Under the pieces are notes generated by a model, which saw only the letters and a list, made by a program, of their open reading frames with translations, was not told the DNA's origin and did not search any database. Shown one piece after another: positions 17,240-23,805 of a DNA stretch of 64,000 nt. The translations under genes and the position numbers were made by a program. The DNA comes from an uncultured Mollicutes bacterium (GTDB lineage Bacteria > Bacillota_I > Bacilli_A > RFN20 > CAG-826). Each line of letters begins with the position of its first letter. Positions within the stretch are counted from its first letter, which is position 1. Location: NCBI GenBank assembly GCA_900539595.1, contig UQCQ01000005.1:50692-114691 (forward strand), written 5' to 3'.

Positions 17240-17617
17240 TCATTTTTTGGGAAATGTTGAACGTTGAACAGAACTTAATTCATTTTCTAACTCAATGATT
17301 TTTCTTTGCGCTTCCTTAACAGCTTTAACAGTTTGATTTTCATCATCAATTACTGGTTTGAGTTGTTCAATTCTCTTTTTTAAGCATGAAATACGTTCTT
17401 CTTTTTCAGCGTAGAATTCTTTTTCAGCTTCCGCTAATTTTTTGGCATCAATATTGTCTTGAACCCACTTTTTAGGCATATATAGTTCAATTCTTCCACA
17501 CTTTTCACAAGCATAGGCAATTACTACTTGTTTAACATTACCATAGCCACCCAAAATACAAACGTCGTTGAGTTGGACCTCTACAAATGTTTCATTACCG
17601 CAATTTGGACACTTCAT
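17240..17617 (-). CDS. Small zinc-ribbon protein with C-terminal coiled coil
   Basis: 125 residues. Residues 3-41 hold CPNCGN and CEKCGR, two CxxC pairs for one zinc. Residues ~60-120 are a highly charged coiled coil (EAEKEFYAEKEERISCLKKR). The only gene in the segment between the two tRNA-Arg 3' ends; AT-rich compared with its neighbours, consistent with transfer. Function not recognised. Confidence 0.7.
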   Translation of the reverse strand: MKCPNCGNETFVEVQLNDVCILGGYGNVKQVVIAYACEKCGRIELYMPKKWVQDNIDAKKLAEAEKEFYAEKEERISCLKKRIEQLKPVIDDENQTVKAVKEAQRKIIELENELSSVQRSTFPKK

Positions 17618-17777
17618 ACAATTATCTCCGTAGATTCTTTAATTTATTATATCAAATACCGTTAGGTTTTTATTTTCCGTCTTTTTCCCGTTATTTTCAA
17701 ATAGTGCCTTTCGACTGCCAAAACTTCTGAGAATCAAAAAAACTCCGATATTTTATCTATCGAAGTCTTTTTTTGCA

Positions 17778-17854
17778 TGGCGCGCCGGGACGGATTCGAA
17801 CCGGCGACCGCGAGTTTCGAAGACTCGTGCTCTGTCCAGCTGAGCTACCGGCGC
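17778..17854 (-). tRNA. tRNA-Arg (anticodon TCG)
   Basis: 77 bases with encoded CCA. Acceptor arms GCGCCGG/CCGGCGC pair fully, D stem GCTC/GAGC, anticodon arm CGAGT-CTTCGAA-ACTCG with anticodon TCG, T loop TTCGAAT. The T stem GCCGG/CCGTC has one C-T mismatch. Its 3' end is duplicated at 17062. Confidence 0.93.
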
Positions 17855-17905
17855 ACTCCTAGGATTATATCTCTATCATCCCATTCTTGTCGAATGAATC
17901 AGTCT

Positions 17906-19321
17906 TTATTGAGCAGTCTTTTCTTGGGGGATAACGTCGAATTTCTTGGTCTTTTTCTTGAAAACGATGACGGTGAAAAGCAAAGCGTAGGCGGTTCCTG
18001 CGGCTTCGGAAAGGTAACTCGCCCACCAAATGCCGTTAATGCCAAAGAAATAGCCGAATACGAAACCAAAGAGGAATAATCCTGCCAGCAAGCGGATGAT
18101 CGTGGCAATCATCGGATGGACGCCATTGCCAAGTCCTTGAAGGACGCCGTTAGAAATGATGCAAAAAGAAGCAATGAGGAAGGTGGGGGGCACAATGCGC
18201 ATGAGCTGGATCCCACAATCAATCCATTGTTCATCCAAGTTGAAGGCAAGAAGCAAGGGCTTAGGAATCGCTTCGAAGACGATAAGTCCGATTCCTGCGA
18301 TAATCAGGCCATAAATATAGCCCCACTTCGCCGCGATAAAGGCGCGTTCCTTGTTCTTGTTGCCATAATTGAAGGCCACAATCGGAAGCATTGCATTCAC
18401 TAGCCCATATAGAGCCATGAAAACGAAGTTCTGCAGTTTGAAGAAGACGCCATAAACACCAACGAGCATATCTTGGGTCGGACCCGCGCCAAGCAAAGTC
18501 ATAAAAAGCAATTGATAGACGAGGGGCTGAAGGCTTTGGAGGGCTTGCAAGGCAATGCTAGGAAGCCCCACGCGGAGGATTTTGCCCATCATGGGGAAAT
18601 CAAAACGGACGTGCTCTTTTTCAATCCGGATTTCTTGGTTGACGAAGATGACAAGCAAGAAGCCAACAACCATGGATACCATTTGGCCGATGATCGTGGC
18701 GATCGCCGCTCCTTCTACTCCCATTCCCCACACAAGAATGAAAAGGGGATCCAAGGCAATGTTAACCAAGGCGCCCGATAATTGCATGACCATGGCTAGA
18801 TTCGTTTTGCCGGTTGCAGCAAGGGAACGTTCACTGACAAGCTGAAGCAATTGACCAAAGGAAAAAATGAAGCATAAGCCCAAATATTTCGAGCCCATCT
18901 CAATGATGGTTTCGTCGCTTGTCACGGAGCTAAAATAGAATTTGCCATAGAAAATCGCTAAGCCAAACGCCAAGAAGGCCACGTAGAAAAATAGCATTAA
19001 TGCATAACCATTGATGCAGGATTTTGCGGCCTTGTCGTTTTTGCCTTGGCCTAGAGCTTTCGACAAAACGGCATTGACTCCAATTCCCGTGCCAATCGCC
19101 ACGGCAACTAGCAACGTTTGAAGGGGGAAGGCATAGCCCAAAGCCACGATGGCTTGGCTATTGGAAGGGGCGGGCATCATGCCGATGAAGATGCTATCGA
19201 CGATGTTATAGAGGGCGCTCACGACCATCGAAAACATCATGGGGAGAGCCGTCTTCAATAGTAAAGAAGGGATGCGGTCGCTGCTCATGCGCTCGGCTGA
19301 GCTCTTTTTGATTTTCTTCAT
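17906..19321 (-). CDS. MATE family multidrug/cation antiporter
   Basis: 471 residues, 12 membrane segments in two halves. MATE marks: LPMMFSMVVSALYNIVDSIF at the N-terminus, the GIGVNAVLSKALGQG loop, and the second-half repeat QNFVFMALYGLVNAMLPIVA. Members export drugs and organic cations with Na+ or H+ influx. The start follows GAGGT by 9 bases. Transcribed alone. Confidence 0.93.
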   Translation of the reverse strand: MKKIKKSSAERMSSDRIPSLLLKTALPMMFSMVVSALYNIVDSIFIGMMPAPSNSQAIVALGYAFPLQTLLVAVAIGTGIGVNAVLSKALGQGKNDKAAKSCINGYALMLFFYVAFLAFGLAIFYGKFYFSSVTSDETIIEMGSKYLGLCFIFSFGQLLQLVSERSLAATGKTNLAMVMQLSGALVNIALDPLFILVWGMGVEGAAIATIIGQMVSMVVGFLLVIFVNQEIRIEKEHVRFDFPMMGKILRVGLPSIALQALQSLQPLVYQLLFMTLLGAGPTQDMLVGVYGVFFKLQNFVFMALYGLVNAMLPIVAFNYGNKNKERAFIAAKWGYIYGLIIAGIGLIVFEAIPKPLLLAFNLDEQWIDCGIQLMRIVPPTFLIASFCIISNGVLQGLGNGVHPMIATIIRLLAGLFLFGFVFGYFFGINGIWWASYLSEAAGTAYALLFTVIVFKKKTKKFDVIPQEKTAQ

Positions 19322-19434
19322 AAAAAAATACCTCGTGGAATGTTCGTTTCACGGGGCGAAAAGTAAGCTATGCTTAGGAAAAGATCCACCGCTATTTTCG
19401 GCAGTATTGTACGGGGCGAAACGGAAAAATGCAA

Positions 19435-19755
19435 CTAACGATTTTTGGGATGGAAGGAAGATAAATGGTTAGGATGAGTTTTGATTTTTGCCACTACTTC
19501 TTCGAGTTTTTCTCGAGTTTTTCTTAAATCGATATCCGTTTGAAGGGAGAGGAAATACGAATCGGAAACACCAAAATAGGCGCCGAGGCGAATGGAAGTA
19601 TCCGCGGTGATCCCGATACGGTTATCGAGGATTCCTCGAATTCGAGAATAGGGGACATCGATATCTTTTGCTAGGCGATAGGCAGAGACGCCAAAAGGAA
19701 CCATAAATTCTTGAAGGAGGATTTCCCCTATCATTGGCGCTTGAATTTTATCCAT
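19435..19755 (-). CDS. HigA-type HTH antitoxin/regulator, no HigB partner
   Basis: 106 residues. The HigA pattern is clear: HPGEILLxEFM-like start (MIGEILLQEFMVPFGVSAYR), XRE helix-turn-helix LAKDIDVPYSRIRGILDNR, then ITADTSIRLGAYFGVSDSYF. HigB toxins normally precede HigA, but the 85 bases upstream hold only a promoter region, ribosome site and the feo terminator. It is therefore an orphan antitoxin or a plain regulator. AGGAGG lies 10 bases before the ATG. Confidence 0.85.
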   Translation of the reverse strand: MDKIQAPMIGEILLQEFMVPFGVSAYRLAKDIDVPYSRIRGILDNRIGITADTSIRLGAYFGVSDSYFLSLQTDIDLRKTREKLEEVVAKIKTHPNHLSSFHPKNR

Positions 19756-19804
19756 TCCGTTTTTGCCTCCTAAGGCATTTTAGTCTTCTCTATATAATAA
19801 GGAG

Positions 19805-19837
19805 AAAAGGGATTCCGTTCGACCAGAATCCCTTTTT
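19805..19837. terminator. Terminator of the feo operon
   Basis: AAAAGGGATTC (19805-19815) and GAATCCCTTTTT (19826-19837) pair perfectly and can act in both directions. Confidence 0.85.
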
Positions 19838-19839
19838 CG

Positions 19840-20025
19840 TTATTTTTGTTTTTTATAGGTGTCGTGATACATTTCAACCAAACGGTTCCCCTTCTTCTTT
19901 TTGGAAGAGGAGCAGGAACAGCCTTCTAAGCTTTCCCCTCGTTTGATTTTCCTTCCTAGATAAACGCCCATAAACAGAAGGAAGGAAACGATGAAGATGA
20001 TCGTAACGATTTCGGTCCAATGCAT
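19840..20025 (-). CDS. FeoB-associated Cys-rich membrane protein
   Basis: 61 residues: one N-terminal membrane helix (IVTIIFIVSFLLFMGVYLG), a basic turn, then CSCSSSKKKKGN and a basic tail. This is the small single-span protein commonly found after feoB in Bacillota, sometimes called FeoC-like by position; its biochemical role is unclear. It follows feoB by 22 bases, so it is the last gene of the iron operon. Confidence 0.85.
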   Translation of the reverse strand: MHWTEIVTIIFIVSFLLFMGVYLGRKIKRGESLEGCSCSSSKKKKGNRLVEMYHDTYKKQK

Positions 20026-20047
20026 AGGGTTTCCTCCTTTTTAAGAA

Positions 20048-22315
20048 TTAAGCCGCAGCGGCTTCTTTTTTCTTTTTGGCTTTGTCGTAGAAATAAAGCC
20101 CAACGAATCCTCCAGCAAGGACGGGGAGAGTGATCGCCAAAGTCCAAACATATTGGAGGGTGACGTAAGTCAAGCAGCCCATCGCATAGCTAAGAGCAAA
20201 CCAGAAGAGGACGGTTCCGACATAGGCTTTGCCTTTGCCAAGTTCTCCTTTTGCCGCGGCGACCGAAGCAAAGCAAGGGATCGTGAGCATATTGAAGACG
20301 GCAAACGCGGCAAGGGCGGCCGGGGTGATGCCCATCGAGGCCACGAGGCCTTCGAAGCCATCTTGGCCAAGGATTTCCGCCAAAGAAGCAACAACCGAGG
20401 TAACGTTTTCTTTGGCGACGATGCCTTCTAGGGAAGCCACCGCCATGGTCCAGCCATTGGCTCCGGCTTGGACCCCAAATCCCATTGGGGTGAAGAGGGG
20501 TTGGAGGAGCATGCCGAGGCTTTGTAGTATCGAGCCTTGTCCATCCGCTTCCACCATCTGCCAATTCCAAGAGAAATTAGCGAGGAACCAAACCACAATC
20601 GTCGAGGCGAGAATGATCGTGAAGGCTTTTTGGATGAAGTGTTTGCCTTTATCCCAAACATGGAGGGAAAGGGCGCGGAATTGCGGAGCGTGGTATGCCG
20701 GGAGTTCCATGATGAAGGGTGGAACTTTTTCCCGTTGCGTCGTCTTGTTCATGACGATGACGGAGAAGATAGCAATCACTACGCCAAGCAAATAGAGCAA
20801 GAAGGTGAATAGCCCAGCATCGAATCCTGCCGAAGCGGCCACGGCGGCGGCGATGACCGCCAAGAATTCCGCTTTGGCTCCGCAAGTGAAGAAGGGGATG
20901 ACGCGAATTGTTTTCACGCGTTCTTTATCGCTAGCAAGGGTGCGGGTATTGATGATCGCGGGGACGCCGCAGCCAAATCCCATGATCATCGGGATGAAGG
21001 CGCGTCCCGAGACGCCGAAGCGACGGAACAAACGGTCCAGCATGAAGGCCACGCGAGCCATATAGCCCGAATCCTCCATGAAGGCGAAGAAAGCGAATAG
21101 CAGCATGATCTGGGGGACGAAGCCAAGGACGGCCATGACGCCGGTAAGAACGCCATCATAGAAGAACCCCACGACCCAGTCCGGGGCGTTGCAAACATAC
21201 ATCAATTGCTTGAATCCTAGGGCAATGCAGCCAAGGATTCCACTTTCTTGGTCGCCGGCTAAGCGATGGAGGAATTCTCCAATCGAGGCGATGCCAGCAT
21301 TGTCATAGAAGAGTCCTTCGAAGGGATGGACTTCTTCTCCGGCGATCGTGAAGGAGATGAATCCTGGATAGGTATCGAGTTTTAGCCCCATCGCATTCAT
21401 ATAGAAGAGATCGCCCGCGAAGGTGAAATGGAACACCAAGAAGAGGAGAGCGACCATGATGAGGGGTCCAAGAACGCGGTGGGTGAGGATCCGGTCGATT
21501 TTATCCGATTTGGATAATTTGTCTTTCTCTTTCTTTTCCTTGCCCGAGACGATTTTCTCGCAGGCAGGGGTAAGAGCTTGATAACGGAGATCGGCGATAT
21601 CCGCTTCATAGTCTTTTTCTTTGGTTTCGGGGAGGTCTTGAACCTTTTGGAAGCAGTCCTTGTTCTCTTCTGCTTCATGCTCATCCTTTTCTAACGCTTT
21701 GATCGCGTGGAAGAGGGAGTGAGGAATTTCGGCTTCCTCGTAAATGGCTTTGGCTTTGGCAATCGAGGGATCCTTCAACAAGGTGATTCCTTGGCGGGAT
21801 ACCTCGCCGGCTCTTTTCGCTTCGATCATCAAGTCTTCTAGACCGGAATTGCGAAGGGCGGAAATCGGGCAAACGGGGACGCCAAGAAGGTCGCGGAGGG
21901 CTTTGTAATCAATGGAAACCCCATTTTCTTTCAAAGCATCGACCATGTTGATCGCGGCGATGACGGGAACATCCATCTCGAGGATTTGGGTGGTGAGGTA
22001 GAGGTTTCTCTCTAAGTTCGTCCCATCGATGACATTGATGATGACATCGGGCTTTTCTTTGAGAATATAATCCCGAGAAATGACTTCTTCGGGGGTATAG
22101 GGGGAGAGAGAATAAATGCCCGGAAGGTCAACGATTTCTACGCCTTCCTTCTTCTTTTTGTCTCCTTTGAAATAGAAGGTTCCGCTGCGTTTTTCCACGG
22201 TAACGCCCGGCCAGTTCCCCACATAAGCCGTCGAACCGGTGAGTGAGTTGAAGAGAGTGGTTTTCCCGCAGTTAGGGTTGCCAGCAAGGGCAACGCGAAG
22301 GTGCTTATTTTCCAT
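20048..22315 (-). CDS. feoB: Ferrous iron transporter FeoB
   Basis: 755 residues. N-terminal GTPase domain with G1 GNPNCGKT (residues 12-19), G3 DLPG, G4 NMVD; a GDI-like spacer follows to about residue 270. The membrane part carries two Gate motifs, with the conserved FMEDSGYMARVAFMLDRLFR and GCGVPAI between them, and a late Gate-like NMLTIPCFASVAA. It imports Fe2+. It overlaps the end of feoA by 11 bases, so the two are translationally coupled. A Lys/Ala-rich tail ends the protein. Confidence 0.97.
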   Translation of the reverse strand: MENKHLRVALAGNPNCGKTTLFNSLTGSTAYVGNWPGVTVEKRSGTFYFKGDKKKKEGVEIVDLPGIYSLSPYTPEEVISRDYILKEKPDVIINVIDGTNLERNLYLTTQILEMDVPVIAAINMVDALKENGVSIDYKALRDLLGVPVCPISALRNSGLEDLMIEAKRAGEVSRQGITLLKDPSIAKAKAIYEEAEIPHSLFHAIKALEKDEHEAEENKDCFQKVQDLPETKEKDYEADIADLRYQALTPACEKIVSGKEKKEKDKLSKSDKIDRILTHRVLGPLIMVALLFLVFHFTFAGDLFYMNAMGLKLDTYPGFISFTIAGEEVHPFEGLFYDNAGIASIGEFLHRLAGDQESGILGCIALGFKQLMYVCNAPDWVVGFFYDGVLTGVMAVLGFVPQIMLLFAFFAFMEDSGYMARVAFMLDRLFRRFGVSGRAFIPMIMGFGCGVPAIINTRTLASDKERVKTIRVIPFFTCGAKAEFLAVIAAAVAASAGFDAGLFTFLLYLLGVVIAIFSVIVMNKTTQREKVPPFIMELPAYHAPQFRALSLHVWDKGKHFIQKAFTIILASTIVVWFLANFSWNWQMVEADGQGSILQSLGMLLQPLFTPMGFGVQAGANGWTMAVASLEGIVAKENVTSVVASLAEILGQDGFEGLVASMGITPAALAAFAVFNMLTIPCFASVAAAKGELGKGKAYVGTVLFWFALSYAMGCLTYVTLQYVWTLAITLPVLAGGFVGLYFYDKAKKKKEAAAA

Positions 22316-22616
22316 GGGGCCCTCCTTTTTCGGGCAAATCGGTGATTTGGATTTGCACGAATTCCGCTTCCGCGTGGCGAACGGTTAATTCATAGCCGCG
22401 CAACGTAAGCTCGATGGGGTCTCCTAAAGGCGCCCGTTTACGAACGAAGAGCTCCGCTCCGGGGGTTAACCCCATGTCGAATAGCCGACGACGGATCCTT
22501 CCTTCTCCTTGGACCGCTTTGATCGTGCCGGAGGTGCCGACATCGACTTGGGCCAGGCTCACGATTTGTCCGACTTGATAAGTCACCACTTCGGACCCGT
22601 TAAATTCCTTTTCCAT
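22305..22616 (-). CDS. feoA: FeoA (SH3-like Fe2+ transport accessory protein)
   Basis: 103 residues from ATG 22616, preceded by AAAGGA; a longer in-frame start has no ribosome site. The SH3-like fold is seen in GTIKAVQGEGRIRRRLFDMG and LTPGAELFVRKRAPLGDPIE with ending LRGYELTVRHAEA. FeoA is thought to bind FeoB and modulate its GTPase. The N-terminal ~20 residues exceed the minimal domain. Confidence 0.93.
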   Translation of the reverse strand: MEKEFNGSEVVTYQVGQIVSLAQVDVGTSGTIKAVQGEGRIRRRLFDMGLTPGAELFVRKRAPLGDPIELTLRGYELTVRHAEAEFVQIQITDLPEKGGPHGK

Positions 22617-22650
22617 GCTTTTCCTTTCTGTTTGATGAATGAGGCGGGGG

Positions 22651-22863
22651 TTAAGCAACCAGGATATGTCTCACAACGTCGCGGTTTAAAGCTAAACGCG
22701 ACTCTTTGACTAGAATCACGGTTCCGCTGCCTTCTTGGCTCAAAACCGTGATTTTGGAATCACTAACAATTCCAAGGCTAGCAAGGTGATGGGCAATCGA
22801 AGATTCACCACCGACCTTTAGGACTTTGAATTCCTTCCCGCTGGGTGCAAAGCATAATGGCAT
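22651..22863 (-). CDS. feoA: Second FeoA-domain protein
   Basis: 70 residues from ATG 22863 (AAAGGAGG 8 bases upstream; an upstream TTG is rejected). FeoA pattern: LKVGGESSIAHHLASLGIVS then TVILVKESRLALNRDVVRHI. Two FeoA proteins before FeoB is a usual arrangement in Clostridia and related Bacilli. First gene of the feo operon. Confidence 0.88.
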   Translation of the reverse strand: MPLCFAPSGKEFKVLKVGGESSIAHHLASLGIVSDSKITVLSQEGSGTVILVKESRLALNRDVVRHILVA

Positions 22864-22908
22864 AGGCAATCCCTCCTTTAACGGCAATATGTTAATCTAG
22901 AATAACCT

Positions 22909-22942
22909 TTGTATACAAGAGAAAAGTTAAGATTGTTTAACT
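22909..22942. promoter_or_regulatory. Palindromes upstream of the feo operon
   Basis: A 10-bp palindrome TTGTATACAA (22909-22918) and an inverted repeat AGTTAA-6-TTAACT (22925-22942) lie 46-80 bases before the first feoA start. One may be the site of an iron-sensing repressor (Fur- or DtxR-type), but neither is a full consensus box. Confidence 0.4.
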
Positions 22943-22999
22943 GAAAGCCTTTTCATAAGAAAAGATGCCCTTTCTAAATGGATTTGCTACAATGGTTTC

Positions 23000-23413
23000 A
23001 TGGATAAAATCTTACAAATCGCTTCTTTAGCCTCCCAAAGCAAACAATCCGACATCGTTTGCCACGTCTTAACCAAACACGGGTATCATTTGTTTCCCGT
23101 CCACCAAGAAATGGATCCCAATCTAGTAACCTTGGTCTTCTTGACCCCGGGAGTCGCTTTGGACGACCTCTTCGATGCCTTCCCTTGGCTGAAGCAAGAG
23201 CACGAACGTTCTTCTTCTCCTTATCTTCGTTTGTTCCCCTTTATTCCCTATCATCCTTCCAGGGAAAACATTGATGACCTGTTCGAAGAGGGGTTAGGGG
23301 AAGTTTACGAAGAACTTTTCTCCGGCGAATTCAAACCCTATGGCTGGGATTTGGATGATGAAAACACCATCCAAGAATTCGAACGGGTCTTGGAAGAGAA
23401 TTATTCCTGTTAA
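23000..23413 (+). CDS. Hypothetical protein, probably from a leaderless mRNA
   Basis: 137 residues, acidic C-terminal half (EEGLGEVYEELFSGEFKPYG), cytosolic, no family recognised. The ATG at 23000 has no ribosome site; instead a good -10 box TACAAT lies at 22988-22993, only 6 bases before the ATG, so transcription should begin at or next to the start codon. A strong terminator follows the stop. Divergent from the feo operon. Confidence 0.65.
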   Translation: MDKILQIASLASQSKQSDIVCHVLTKHGYHLFPVHQEMDPNLVTLVFLTPGVALDDLFDAFPWLKQEHERSSSPYLRLFPFIPYHPSRENIDDLFEEGLGEVYEELFSGEFKPYGWDLDDENTIQEFERVLEENYSC

Positions 23414-23414
23414 A

Positions 23415-23452
23415 GGAAAAGCGTTCCCTCGAGACGGAAGGAACGCTTTTTT
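23415..23452 (+). terminator. Terminator after the 137-residue gene
   Basis: AAAAGCGTTCC and GGAACGCTTTT pair around a 12-base loop with a T run. Also usable for the convergent hypA-like gene. Confidence 0.85.
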
Positions 23453-23457
23453 CATGC

Positions 23458-23802
23458 TTATTTCCCGTGGATTTCGGTGATTTCGAATTCGTATCCGTTT
23501 TCGAAATCGAAGTCTTCGCAGCCGCATTTGGGGCAGCGGTTCTTGCTTTTTAAAATCGGGAATTCCGCTTCGCAATTATGGCAGCGGCCCATCGCTTCGG
23601 CGACGCGGACTTCTAATTCGCAATCCTTTAGGCGCGGTTCGTCTTCGATCACGGCCGGCCAGCATTCATACATGAAGCGGGGAACGATGCCCGTCGCTTC
23701 TCCAGCGGAGAGCACCACCTTGGAAATCATGGAGAGATGGTTCTCGTCCATGAAATCCTGAAGGGTAGAGACTAATTCGCTGGCGTAACCTAATTCGTGC
23801 AT
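23458..23802 (-). CDS. hypA: HypA-like zinc/nickel metallochaperone
   Basis: 114 residues. Starts MHELGYASELVSTLQDFMDE, giving the nickel-binding MHE, and has a rubredoxin-like zinc site from CHNC (about residue 74) and CPKCGC. In other bacteria HypA delivers Ni to [NiFe]-hydrogenase or urease. No hydrogenase gene lies in view; instead the gene follows a large Fe-S/FAD oxidoreductase by only 3 bases. It may serve that complex or a Ni enzyme elsewhere. Confidence 0.82.
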   Translation of the reverse strand: MHELGYASELVSTLQDFMDENHLSMISKVVLSAGEATGIVPRFMYECWPAVIEDEPRLKDCELEVRVAEAMGRCHNCEAEFPILKSKNRCPKCGCEDFDFENGYEFEITEIHGK

Positions 23803-23805
23803 CGA

